This document shows, piece after piece, positions 9,031 to 18,725 of a stretch of 44,123 nt of DNA. The notes under the pieces were generated by a model. It saw only the letters and a program-made list of their open reading frames with translations, did no database searches and was not told the DNA's origin. This DNA comes from Candidatus Neomarinimicrobiota bacterium (GTDB taxonomy: Bacteria > Fidelibacterota > UBA2242 > B5-G15), in contig JACDNV010000017.1 in the NCBI GenBank assembly GCA_017656425.1, positions 1 to 44,123 on the forward strand, read 5' to 3'. Within the stretch, counting starts at the first letter, position 1. The number at the start of each line of letters is the position of its first letter. Position numbers and translations under genes: made by a program.

Positions 9031-11415
9031 CTACATTTTTATAACAATCCTTTTACCCTCATATACAACAACTCTATCTGGTTCAGTCGTAATTTCAACT
9101 CCAACACCCCTTCCTCTGTCAACAAGCACAATATAGAAAGTTCTTTTCTTCAGCATTCCAGGGAAATACCCTTTTATTGGCTCTATAGTCAATTGTCTAT
9201 TTTCATCATCCCATTTGAATTCTATTATACAATAGACTCCTTTCTCATAATTGTAATTATCACATTCATCTTCATAAAGTTTGAAATTGCCATCGTAACC
9301 AGGATATATTCTAATTTCCAATGGATCCGATGATTCTGTAGCATATTGAATAAACGGTCCCATAGGCACAATAGAACCTGCTTTAACAAATATCGGAATC
9401 TCATCAATAGGAGTAGGGACTTGCAATGTTTGACCACCGGAATATCTCTTACCTGTCCAGAAATTATACCATTTTTCACCTACTGGAAGATACACATACC
9501 GATAAGAAGCCTTAGGTTCTGTCACTGGACAAACCATAATAGCCTGCCCAAACATGAATTGATCAGCAATATTATAAACATGTGTATCATTCATAAAATC
9601 CATTACCAGAGCTCGCATTAATGTGTATCCCTCGCTAGTCACTTTCCACGCCTGAGAGTAAATGTACGGCATAAGACGATATCTTAAATTGTCAAATTTT
9701 ACTAACGCTTCATAAACCCAATGACCAGGTTCACCAAACCTCCAAATTTCTCTGGGAATATCCGTTCCATGCGCTCGAAATATTGGACAAAAAGCCCCAT
9801 ATTGGAACCAACGCACATAGAGTTCCTTATAATTATCATCCTCTACTCCTCCATCAAACTCACCATTACGGAACCACGCACCACGTCCCAGCTTACCGAC
9901 TTCAGACGATTGGACAAAGAAACCACCAATATCTGTCGTCCAGTATGGTAATCCAGATAAGCAAAAATTTAATCCTGCAGGTATTTGATTCCTGAACACC
10001 TTCCAACTGGCAACAATGTCACCAGACCAGGTAATTGTAGCATATTTCTGCTGCCCAGCGAAAGCAGAACGCGTCAGGTTCACTACCCTTTTTTTATCTG
10101 TTGTTTTACGTTGATTTTCATAAATACCTTTCGAATGCATGAGTGAATAAGCGTTCAAATAACGTGCCCCAGATCCAATAGCTGGTTTCATTTTCTCTTT
10201 GAAAGCATCATAGTTAAAATCCCAGCCATCGAGTTCGGGTTCTGTGGCATCAGACCACCAGGCATCGATTCCTTTTGAAAACAATCCCTCATAAGCTTGT
10301 TCCCAAAACAGTGCTCTAGCATCAGGATTAAAAGCATCATAAAAAGGACTGCCTACAGTATCGTATAAAAACCCTTTATATTTAATCATCTGTTTATAAT
10401 CAACACTTCTAAAAGATATTTTTGGCCAGATAGAAATCATCATTTTAACATTATACAAGTTATGAAGGGTATCCATCATAGCTTCTGGATCTGGAAATCG
10501 CTCTTTGTTGAATCGTTTTTCTCCCCAGTGCCCATCATCCCAATATTGCCAATCCAGCACAATACCATCCAATGGAATCCTTCTTTTTCTATATTCCCGA
10601 ACAACATTTATTATTTCATCCTGAGTTTTATAGCGTTCTTTCGACTGTAAATAGCCATATGCCCATTTAGGAAATAAAGGGACGTGGCCAGTTAGTTCAC
10701 GATAGTGATTAATAACTGTATCTGGTTCAGGTCCATAAATGAAGAAGTAATGGATTGCATCACCGACTTCAGACCACAAATAAGATTCATAAGGAGAATC
10801 ATTAAATCTTGTATATGAATAATTATCCCACAGAATCCCATAACCTTTCGTAGATATTAAAAAAGGAACAACAGCTCTTTTATTATGCTGAAACAATTCA
10901 GCATAATGTCCCCGCCAGTTGAAAACCCCCTCTTGATGTTGTCCTAATCCATATAAAGCTTCATTATCTACCCACTCAAAAAATTGTTTAATGCTAAAAG
11001 TTTTTTCACCTTCAACTTCAACAGGAATAATCAGCCTTGATCCTTCTCGAAAAACAATTTCACTTTTTAAATCTTTAACAGTTATTCTACCACTGAATCG
11101 GTTGATTTCAACTTTAAGTTTCCTAGTCATCAAATAGATAAGATTTTTATTTTTACGAATCTGGAATTTAACCTCCTTCAATGGTTTCTTTGGTACAATC
11201 AAGCTGGTTGGACGGCATCCGGAATCAGTAGGCGAAGCAACAATTTCAATAACATCTTCATCCCAAAATTGCACATTTACATACTGGACACCTGATATTT
11301 CAGAGTTTTTTGGCTCTATCATAATTCCATTATTTATTTCTTCATAAGTTTGACCTATTGTTAAACTTATCAATATTAACATAATTAATAATATAAATCC
11401 CCTTTTGAATGTCAT
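9031..11415 (-). CDS. GH31 family glycosidase (alpha-xylosidase or alpha-glucosidase type)
   Basis: The product is 794 aa from ATG 11415, chosen over ATG 11430 because a TAGGAG site lies 5 bases before the former and is itself inside the longer version. A signal peptide follows (FILLIMLILISLTIG). The N-terminal beta-domain has LYGLGQHQEGVFNWRG. The barrel has GIVLDWQYWDDGHWGE, the nucleophile motif WWSDATEPE (Asp near residue 389) and the acid/base motif TWSGDIVASW (Asp near 466). GH31 enzymes are retaining alpha-glycosidases. The WDDGHWG and SDATEPE motifs recall alpha-xylosidases acting on xyloglucan fragments, but substrate cannot be fixed by eye. It heads the minus-strand gene run and faces the rhamnosidase gene across a 0.94-kb gap. 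Confidence 0.92.
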   Translation of the reverse strand: MTFKRGFILLIMLILISLTIGQTYEEINNGIMIEPKNSEISGVQYVNVQFWDEDVIEIVASPTDSGCRPTSLIVPKKPLKEVKFQIRKNKNLIYLMTRKLKVEINRFSGRITVKDLKSEIVFREGSRLIIPVEVEGEKTFSIKQFFEWVDNEALYGLGQHQEGVFNWRGHYAELFQHNKRAVVPFLISTKGYGILWDNYSYTRFNDSPYESYLWSEVGDAIHYFFIYGPEPDTVINHYRELTGHVPLFPKWAYGYLQSKERYKTQDEIINVVREYRKRRIPLDGIVLDWQYWDDGHWGEKRFNKERFPDPEAMMDTLHNLYNVKMMISIWPKISFRSVDYKQMIKYKGFLYDTVGSPFYDAFNPDARALFWEQAYEGLFSKGIDAWWSDATEPELDGWDFNYDAFKEKMKPAIGSGARYLNAYSLMHSKGIYENQRKTTDKKRVVNLTRSAFAGQQKYATITWSGDIVASWKVFRNQIPAGLNFCLSGLPYWTTDIGGFFVQSSEVGKLGRGAWFRNGEFDGGVEDDNYKELYVRWFQYGAFCPIFRAHGTDIPREIWRFGEPGHWVYEALVKFDNLRYRLMPYIYSQAWKVTSEGYTLMRALVMDFMNDTHVYNIADQFMFGQAIMVCPVTEPKASYRYVYLPVGEKWYNFWTGKRYSGGQTLQVPTPIDEIPIFVKAGSIVPMGPFIQYATESSDPLEIRIYPGYDGNFKLYEDECDNYNYEKGVYCIIEFKWDDENRQLTIEPIKGYFPGMLKKRTFYIVLVDRGRGVGVEITTEPDRVVVYEGKRIVIKM

Positions 11416-12357
11416 AAGATCTCCTATCATTAATTATACTAATTTCCACATAGCATTGCTAACAAAAATTCATTCCGTCTTATTCATCAATCAAAATGCT
11501 TCCATAGAATCATTAAGCAACTCCTTATCATAAATATTACTATCATCCAGATGATAATCCCCTCACTAACCTCAGCAATGGAATATTTTCATCCAATTTA
11601 GAATGTTAAAATCGTAGTGAAAATTATTCCTCATTCAAACAAAATATTCAACAATTAAGAATTTTTGTCCATTAAAAAGTTATTACAAAATATTTTTTCA
11701 TATATTACTTTAATAAATTCTGAGAAATGACAAAGTTGAGTTTAGTTAAAAAATCGAAAAATCCATTCAAAATAAGAAACTTCAATTCTTATTAATATAC
11801 AAATTCCATTTTATAACAAGCAACATATCATTTTCAAATATTTGAAGATAAATATTTAATCTAACATATTAAAAATACACACCTCAAAAAATATTGGTAT
11901 GTTTTATAATGAAAAACAAATTAAGAAATACCTATTTGTACAGTTCAAAGAACAAAATAAGAAATATCTTTCAAAAAATTGAAAAATAGGGAAAATAATT
12001 TCTTTGCGTATCTGTGTTTTTTGGATACATAGTCTTAAGGAAACCTGTACAAACGAGGTTAATCACTACAGATAAAATTAATTTGACACTATAGCAATTT
12101 CTCTACATCTTCTTTTCCCTTTAAGATACCAAAACAATAGAAAATTATATGATTAATTATGACATTACAAAGTTCAATAATCATTTATTCTTCCTGAGGG
12201 AAAAAATAGAAACCTATTGTCATAATTAATTATTTTCCTAAATTTGCTTATGAAATGAAATCACGGGATATTTTGTACTATGTAATTTTCTTTCATTAAT
12301 AATTTAATTTTATACAAAAGTTATTGCTAATTGTAACTAAGAAGAGGAGGTGAGACT
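11416..12357. other. Divergent intergenic region, ~940 bp
   Basis: The region separates the GH31 gene (minus) from the GH78 gene (plus), so promoters for both should lie here. It is very AT-rich and I cannot pick -35/-10 pairs with confidence. It contains the inverted repeat at 12149-12233 and two loosely similar stretches (ACAAATTAAGAAATACCT near 11917 and ACAAAATAAGAAATATCT near 11953). No coding frame is convincing. Confidence 0.5.
12149..12233. repeat. Inverted repeat, 16-bp arms, 53-bp loop
   Basis: Left arm 12149-12164 (ATGATTAATTATGACA) and right arm 12218-12233 (TGTCATAATTAATTAT) pair at 15 of 16 positions. Each arm contains a short palindrome around ATTAAT. It lies about 125 bases before the GH78 start. 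It may be a paired operator site or the ends of a vanished element; the sequence alone does not decide. Confidence 0.5.
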
Positions 12358-15165
12358 ATGATAACATGCTTAAAAAAATTTAAATATGTATCAATACTTT
12401 CTATAATCACTTTAGTTTTTAATTACAATTCGTTACATGCCAAAGAAATAGTAATTAATAATTTGCGGACAGAATATCTTAAGAATCCTATAGGAATCGA
12501 TGTATCTCAACCAAGGTTGAGCTGGCAAGCGGAAAACCCAGGATATAATCTAAAACAGGTAGCTTACCAAATATTAGCTGCAAATAGTTTAGAATATTTG
12601 ACTGAAGAAAAAAATTTAATGTGGAATACCGGCAAAGTAGAAAGCGAACAATCGATTCATGTAAAGTACAAAGGGAAAAAATTACAACCATGCCAAAGAG
12701 TATACTGGAAAGTAAGAATTTGGGACAATGAGGGAAATATATCTAATTGGAGTGAGCCAGCTTTTTTCGAAACTGGTTTGATGAATCATAAAAACTGGAA
12801 AGCAAAATGGATTACTCATCCGTATCCTGAAAAAGTAAACGATTACAATCCTTGTCCATATTTCAGAAAAAAGTTTAGAATAAATAAAAAAATTAAATCA
12901 GCCAGACTATATATCTCAGCCCTTGGATTATACCAGGCTTTTATAAATGGGCAAAAAGTCTCTGATGATTTATTTGCCCCAGGATGGACAAACTACAAAA
13001 AAAGAGTTCAATATCAAACATATGATGTAACTGATCTTCTAAAAAAGGGGAATAACGTCATAGCTGTAATACTTGGAGATGGCTGGTATAGAGGTCCAAT
13101 AACCTGGCAATTTATACGTAATTTCTACGGAAAGCATCTTGCATTAATTTCACAACTTCATATTATATACACAGATGGAACAAGTGATACAATAGTATCT
13201 GATAAAAGCTGGAAAACAGCTCGCGGTGGTATAGTAAGGTCCGAAATTTATTTCGGAGAAATTTTTGATTTTAATAAAGAACCAAAAGGATGGAAATATC
13301 CAGAATTCAATGATAGAAAATGGAAAAATGCAAAAATATTGAAACATCCTAAAGATATTCTTATTTATACCGAATCTCCATTACCCAGAGTTACCAAAAC
13401 GCTCAATCCTCAAAAAGAATGGATAGGTCCAAATAATGAAGTAATTTTCGACCTAGGACAAAACATGACCGGTTGGGTAGAAATAACAATAAAAGGTAAA
13501 AAAGGTAAAGAAATCTACTTAAAACATGCAGAAGTTCTAAATAAAGATAGTTCATTATACGTTAGAAATCTTAGAAAAGCAAAACAGGAAGACCATTATA
13601 TTTTTGCTTCGAACGATACAGTAACAATTAAACCACATTTTACTTTTCATGGATTTAGATACGTTGCAGTCCATAATTGTAAACCGGAAAATATAATATC
13701 AATAAAGGGAGAAGTAATACATTCTGATCTTGAAATTACTGGTTCATTTTCATGCTCAGATTCTCTTATAAACAGACTACAAAAAAATATAGTATGGAGC
13801 CAGAGAGGTAATTTTCTTGATGTCCCAACCGATTGTCCACAAAGAGATGAGAGACTTGGATGGACTGGTGATGCACAGGTCTTCTGCCCAACTGCGTCTT
13901 TCAATATGAATACAGCAACTTTTTATAGCAAATGGCTCAAAGATTTTCTTTGTGATCAAACACCTGAGGGAAAAGTACCGTGGGTAATACCAAATGTGAT
14001 TATAAATGGAGGAGGTACTGGTTGGTCAGATGGTACAGCTTCTACAGGATGGTCAGATGCAATAGTTACTATACCATATAACATTTACCTCAGATATGGT
14101 GATACCACTATATTAAAAACAATGTATGACGGTATGAAAAAATGGTGCGAATATATGATAAGTGAAAGCAAGAAAAATAACTATATTTACAAAACAGGAT
14201 TTCACTTTGGCGACTGGCTTGCTTTTTCAGAATACTATTCTTATAGGTATCGTGCTCCAGATTATGGATATGCTGGAGCACATACGGATAAAGATCTTAT
14301 AGCAACCGCCTACATGTACCATTCAACAAATTTATTAAAGAAAATGGCAGAAGTTTTAAATATAAAACAGGATGTAATTAGATACGATACAGTTACCAAA
14401 AAGATAAAAGAAGCTTTTATTAAAGAATTTATAACTCCAACAGGGAGAATTGTCTCAAATACTCAAACCGCTTACTCAATGGCTTTAATGTTTGGTTTAG
14501 TCCCTGAAAAATTTATAGATACTGCCGCAGCAAGATTATCAGCTGATGTTAAACATTTTGGTCATATTACCACAGGCTTCTTGGGTACTCCATTAATTAT
14601 GCACGCTCTAACCGATTATAATTACACTTCACTGGCATATATGCTACTAATGAACAAACGATACCCCTCATGGCTTTACCCTGTTACTATGGGTGCAACA
14701 ACTATATGGGAAAGATGGGATGGAATTAAACCTGATGGAAGTTATCAAACTCCCGGAATGAATTCTTTCAATCACTATGCATACGGAGCAATAGGAGATT
14801 GGCTCTACTCCAAAGTTGCAGGTATAAATCCTGACATTTCTATGCCAGGATATAAGAAAATAATTATATATCCCCATGTCAACGATACTCTTAAATTTGT
14901 CACCGCAATCTATAACAGTATGTATGGGAAAATATCTTCTTCATGGAAATTCGAAAACGATGAATTAAATATAGAAGTTGATATACCATTTAATACTGTT
15001 GCTACAATCATATTACCGTGCAATGATCCAAATTCAATTAATATAATTCCTGCAAATATCATAACTAAAGATAAAATAATAGTAAAAGATAATAGAATCC
15101 ATATTAATACAGGTTCGGGCAAGTATATCTTTAAAATACCAAAAAATATGGTCATTATGAATTAA
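12358..15165 (+). CDS. Alpha-L-rhamnosidase, GH78 family
   Basis: The product is 935 aa with a GAGGAGG site 7 bases before ATG 12358 and a signal peptide in residues 1-28. The N-terminal region has the GH78 opening NLRTEYLKNPIGIDVSQPRLSW, split by beta-sandwich domains with GLYQAFINGQKVSDDLFAPGW and LGDGWYRGP. The (alpha/alpha)6 barrel has DVPTDCPQRDERLGWTGD, with the catalytic acid region at D497-E498, and TIWERWDGI, with the likely base at E785. GH78 enzymes remove terminal alpha-L-rhamnose, for example from rhamnogalacturonan, by inversion. There is no T9SS domain. It is the only plus-strand enzyme of the pectin island proper and probably has its own promoter in the divergent gap. Confidence 0.95.
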   Translation: MITCLKKFKYVSILSIITLVFNYNSLHAKEIVINNLRTEYLKNPIGIDVSQPRLSWQAENPGYNLKQVAYQILAANSLEYLTEEKNLMWNTGKVESEQSIHVKYKGKKLQPCQRVYWKVRIWDNEGNISNWSEPAFFETGLMNHKNWKAKWITHPYPEKVNDYNPCPYFRKKFRINKKIKSARLYISALGLYQAFINGQKVSDDLFAPGWTNYKKRVQYQTYDVTDLLKKGNNVIAVILGDGWYRGPITWQFIRNFYGKHLALISQLHIIYTDGTSDTIVSDKSWKTARGGIVRSEIYFGEIFDFNKEPKGWKYPEFNDRKWKNAKILKHPKDILIYTESPLPRVTKTLNPQKEWIGPNNEVIFDLGQNMTGWVEITIKGKKGKEIYLKHAEVLNKDSSLYVRNLRKAKQEDHYIFASNDTVTIKPHFTFHGFRYVAVHNCKPENIISIKGEVIHSDLEITGSFSCSDSLINRLQKNIVWSQRGNFLDVPTDCPQRDERLGWTGDAQVFCPTASFNMNTATFYSKWLKDFLCDQTPEGKVPWVIPNVIINGGGTGWSDGTASTGWSDAIVTIPYNIYLRYGDTTILKTMYDGMKKWCEYMISESKKNNYIYKTGFHFGDWLAFSEYYSYRYRAPDYGYAGAHTDKDLIATAYMYHSTNLLKKMAEVLNIKQDVIRYDTVTKKIKEAFIKEFITPTGRIVSNTQTAYSMALMFGLVPEKFIDTAAARLSADVKHFGHITTGFLGTPLIMHALTDYNYTSLAYMLLMNKRYPSWLYPVTMGATTIWERWDGIKPDGSYQTPGMNSFNHYAYGAIGDWLYSKVAGINPDISMPGYKKIIIYPHVNDTLKFVTAIYNSMYGKISSSWKFENDELNIEVDIPFNTVATIILPCNDPNSINIIPANIITKDKIIVKDNRIHINTGSGKYIFKIPKNMVIMN

Positions 15166-15208
15166 AAAGGGCAAGTCAAAAAAATCCACCCTCCTTAACA
15201 CCAAGCAT

Positions 15209-15253
15209 GCAGTGTAACCGTAATGGAACGTAGTGGGATGAAGGTTACACTGC
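15209..15253. repeat. Perfect 11-bp inverted repeat at the IS end
   Basis: GCAGTGTAACC (15209-15219) and GGTTACACTGC (15243-15253) form a hairpin with a 23-base loop. The right arm includes the stop codon of the transposase relic. The same structure, slightly changed, is at 18547-18591. Confidence 0.8.
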
Positions 15254-15466
15254 ATCACAAACCTCCAGTTTCATATTTGATATTTCGTCAATTTTGCTAT
15301 CCCCAATATTCAAATACCTTCTTCCACTTTGCCAATACTCACTATACTCCATACATATCACCCCTACTAACCTTAAACAGGATTTATCATTAGGAAATAT
15401 CCTAACAACTCTCGTTCCCCTCTTTATCTCCTGGTTTAATCTCTCTAACATATTTGTACTTTTCAT
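15245..15466 (-). pseudogene. IS256-family transposase, C-terminal fragment
   Basis: The 73-residue frame contains STNMLERLNQEIKRGTRVVR, IFPNDKSCLRLVGV and YWQSGRRYLNI, which match the well-known C-terminal block of IS256/Mutator transposases (TNxLERLNxEIKRRTRVV and EExxExWxxxRRYL). A TGA precedes it in frame, and the catalytic region is absent, so it cannot be active. Confidence 0.85.
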
Positions 15467-15799
15467 TTCTCAAAGAGATCCTTCGGACTTATACGATCCT
15501 TCTCACTTATTCCATATACTCCAAAACAATAATCTCTGTGCTTCACTAAATTGATCTTGTCTTGTTTCCTTTGTCATACCTCCCTCCTTTCTTTCTTTTT
15601 AATATCTTTATTATCAAAAAAGAAATTTATTATTTTTTCCCCCAGTGTTATTAAATTAAAAATGATATTGATTGAGTGAGGAAGGTGAAATGCTATTATA
15701 TTTATTTCACAAATGAATCAAGAAGTGTTTAATGGGCTTGCAAAGATAAATAATTATGAAATTGACTAATAGACTAAAAATTCATTCATTGAGGGATTA

Positions 15800-18076
15800 A
15801 TGAAAAAGAAAATTTTACTAATTCTCCTGTTCTTTTTATTGCCAAGCATGATTTCTGCTATTGATAAACCTGAGTTTTCTCACCACCGAGATTTCTATTC
15901 GGAGCCCTTCTATTTAACTTTAAGTTCGGATAGCGGAACTATTATATATACTTTAGATTGCTCAAAGCCATCATATAATAATGGATACATTTATTCCAAC
16001 CCCATAAAAATATCAAGAACCACTATAGTTCGTGCAATAGCCTGTATTGATGAAAATCACTGTTCAGATGTAAGAACTCATTCTTTTATCTTTCTTGACG
16101 ATGTAATTCATCAAGATAATAGTGGAGTTCCAAAACCTGAGCATAAGAGGGATCATGTTTACTGGACAGAAGAATTTGATATGTCCGATGTCAATGTATC
16201 AGAAGAAGAGATAAAAGAAGCTTTATTGGATATTCCTACAATTTCCATTGCTGCTCCATATGATTCTTTATTTGGAGTTGCTGGAATCCTACGCGGACAG
16301 AATTTAATGGATGGGAAAAGTGAAAAAGCGGGAGATCCCAACGATCCAAACTGGCACGAGATTATTGAGTGTTCTGTTGAAATGATTTATCCTGAAAATA
16401 AAAAATTTGGAAAGTACAAAGACTGGCAGGAAAATGCTGGGATCAAAATTCAGGGTGGAGGCGGTAGGTGGTATAATGGATATTATGATCATAAACAATC
16501 TTTCACGCTTGAATTCAAGAAATATTATGGCGAAGGCACATTGAAAAATGATATATTCAAAGCTGCTCCATTTAATAGAGAGACTTCCCCTGGTGAATTT
16601 GATAAAATAATTTTGAGAGCAGGCCATAATAAAAGCTGGGGAGCTGATTGGGACAGAGAAAATACTGTATATACACGAGATCAGTTCGGTCGTGACTTAC
16701 AAATACTGATGTCTGGATGGGGCAGTCACGGTACTTTTGTACATCTTTATTTAAACGGGAAATATTGGGGTCTTTACAATCCCTGTGAAAGAATGGATGA
16801 TAACCAGCTGGCAATCTATTTTGGTGGCGATAATAAAGATTATTATTATGGAAAAGGTAAAGATGGGGATATGGCTGGAAATGATGATAGATACGATTAT
16901 CTGTGTAGAACAGATTGGACAAAAAGACGACTCTCTAAATTAGCCGAGTATCTTGCTATAGATGAGTATATAGATCTTTGTCTTTTATATTGCTATGCTA
17001 ATGCAGGTGATAGCCCGCAATATTATTATGGAAATCGAAATGAACCGCCAGGTCCTGTATATTTCACTGCTTGGGATATTGAAGATAGCTTTGGAGGGGG
17101 ATCTAAGAGGTCAGGTCCACCAGAAGCAATCGAAAAAATGAAAGAAAAGAATCGTCTTACTGGCGACAAGTTCAAACTCTATTTCAATGTTAGGAACAAT
17201 ATAGACTTTAAAATGAAATTTGCTGACAGGGCTTATAAACATTGCTATAATAATGGAATACTGACTGATGAAAATGTCATAGCTGTTTGGGATTCATTGT
17301 GCCGCTTCATTGAAAAAGCAATTTTATGTGAAATAGCACGATGGGGTGATGAACGTGGAAAAGTTTATGATTATGATCACTGGCATAAAGAATGGGAAGA
17401 TGTTAGAAATGATTTGCGCGGTAGAGCTGATAAATTAATTAAAGAGTTAAAATCTGTAGGAATGTATCCATCAGTACAGCCTCCGATTTTTAAGCATGGC
17501 GATGATATTATTATGGATAAAGTAATTTATACAGATTCGGATTTCCAGCTGACTATTGAACGAGCTGGGGATTCAGATACTATTTACTACACTACTGATG
17601 GAACCGATCCGAGAACATGGGATTTGACTGCAAGTGTTTCTCAAACGGCTATAAAAGTTGATTCTCCTAAAGAAATTATCACTATAAACGGTTCAGGAAT
17701 TATCAAAGCACGAAGCAAAAAGGGTAAAATATGGAGCCCATTGCATGAATTGGCAATCAATCCGGAATCTCTTAATGGCTTAAAAGAAGATGAACAAATT
17801 GAAAATGCAATAAAAAGTTTTAAGCTTTATCAAAACTATCCCAATCCATTTAATGCCACAACAAGAATTGGCTTATATCTTTCAAAGGAAACACATGTGC
17901 GATTGGAAGTATTTAATCTTTTGGGAGAAAAAGTAGCTGTTTTGCTGGATGATGTTAAACAAGCGGGTACATACTCTATAGTATTCAACGGCTCCGATTT
18001 ACCGTCAGGAATGTATATATATCAATTGAGATGTGGAAATAAGAATCTTTATCGAAAAATGCTATTACTAAGATGA
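15800..18076 (+). CDS. Secreted CotH-kinase family protein with T9SS domain
   Basis: The product is 758 aa: signal peptide (residues 1-20), a chitobiase/HYR-like beta domain (TIIYTLDCSKPSYNNGYIYS), a CotH kinase domain from about residue 200 to 560, a second domain of the first type (IYYTTDGTDPRTWDL) and a T9SS domain (YPNPFNATTRIGLY, ending YRKMLLLR). The CotH part shows QGGGGRWYNGYYDHKQSF, FVHLYLNGKYWGLYNPCERM and the metal-site motif AWDIEDSFGGG. CotH proteins are atypical kinases that phosphorylate spore-coat proteins in Bacillus; the secreted forms in polysaccharide-degrading bacteria have no settled role. It lies beside an IS relic, apart from the other island genes. Confidence 0.9.
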   Translation: MKKKILLILLFFLLPSMISAIDKPEFSHHRDFYSEPFYLTLSSDSGTIIYTLDCSKPSYNNGYIYSNPIKISRTTIVRAIACIDENHCSDVRTHSFIFLDDVIHQDNSGVPKPEHKRDHVYWTEEFDMSDVNVSEEEIKEALLDIPTISIAAPYDSLFGVAGILRGQNLMDGKSEKAGDPNDPNWHEIIECSVEMIYPENKKFGKYKDWQENAGIKIQGGGGRWYNGYYDHKQSFTLEFKKYYGEGTLKNDIFKAAPFNRETSPGEFDKIILRAGHNKSWGADWDRENTVYTRDQFGRDLQILMSGWGSHGTFVHLYLNGKYWGLYNPCERMDDNQLAIYFGGDNKDYYYGKGKDGDMAGNDDRYDYLCRTDWTKRRLSKLAEYLAIDEYIDLCLLYCYANAGDSPQYYYGNRNEPPGPVYFTAWDIEDSFGGGSKRSGPPEAIEKMKEKNRLTGDKFKLYFNVRNNIDFKMKFADRAYKHCYNNGILTDENVIAVWDSLCRFIEKAILCEIARWGDERGKVYDYDHWHKEWEDVRNDLRGRADKLIKELKSVGMYPSVQPPIFKHGDDIIMDKVIYTDSDFQLTIERAGDSDTIYYTTDGTDPRTWDLTASVSQTAIKVDSPKEIITINGSGIIKARSKKGKIWSPLHELAINPESLNGLKEDEQIENAIKSFKLYQNYPNPFNATTRIGLYLSKETHVRLEVFNLLGEKVAVLLDDVKQAGTYSIVFNGSDLPSGMYIYQLRCGNKNLYRKMLLLR

Positions 18077-18725
18077 TGTGGGTAAAAGTAAAAAATATAT
18101 GTGAAAGAAAAGAGATGATACATAAATACGAAGCATTCAGAAGTGTACATCTTTATGATAATCGAAATGTGATGTTCCTGCTCCCATCTATTCTATACCA
18201 AAGTAAGGGTTCCTATAATACGGATATAATGTTAAGAATATTAGCTAAACAATCAGTGAATAATTGATATACTTTCTTTGTTAACGATAAGACAAAGATA
18301 GTTTTTGTTAAGAATGTGAGAGAAGAATTTTGATAAATGCACTATTAAAATTTAATAATCAATTGGCATATTCCAATTATAGGTTATTTATTCGTGTGCT
18401 ATGCATTTTATGATTGTTTCTTTTTTATCCCAATCCATTCAATTCTGTAACTAAAATAAAATTTATAAATGTATATTGATTAAATAATGAATCATTAAGT
18501 CAAATCAAAAATGTTGTGTAAATTCACCCTCCTTAACACCAAGCATGCAGTGTAACCGTAATAGAACGTAGTGGAATGAATGTTACACTGCATTACAAAC
18601 CTCCAGCTTCATATTCGATATACATAAGAATGATGTTCTTAATAAATCCTTTTCCAAATTCCCAAGATGATTCATAAATTTGCTCGATTTTTATTACATA
18701 AGTTAACTATAAAGCAATCAAGAAT
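18077..18725. other. Gene-poor stretch with an IS relic
   Basis: A 64-codon plus-strand frame (18073-18267) overlaps the CotH stop but has no recognisable features and I do not call it. The rest is AT-rich and holds the IS end at 18522-18620. Confidence 0.5.
18522..18620 (-). mobile_element. IS256-type end fragment (solo end)
   Basis: About 99 bases match 15184-15282 closely, including the CACCCTCCTTAACACC edge and the hairpin arms GCAGTGTAAC (18547-18556) and GTTACACTGC (18582-18591). Similarity stops after CATATTCGATA. It is the outer end of the same insertion sequence type, without transposase core. The two copies bracket the CotH gene in the same orientation. Confidence 0.75.

Larger units (their letters stand above)
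15184..15600 (-). mobile_element. IS256-family insertion sequence relic, internally deleted
   Basis: On the minus strand a short start-like piece (ATG 15577, MTKETRQDQFSEAQRLLFWS, soon a stop) is followed after a jump by the C-terminus of an IS256/Mutator transposase. Most of the ~400-residue transposase, including the DDE residues, is missing. The outer end near 15184 carries a hairpin that recurs at 18522-18620. The 15600 boundary is approximate, since I could not find matching terminal repeats. From 15601 to 15799 there is no gene. Confidence 0.7.

Noticed and set aside
18073-18267. 64-codon frame overlapping the CotH stop as ATGA
   Set aside because: The overlap looks like coupling, but there is no clear ribosome site, domain or neighbour to support a gene.
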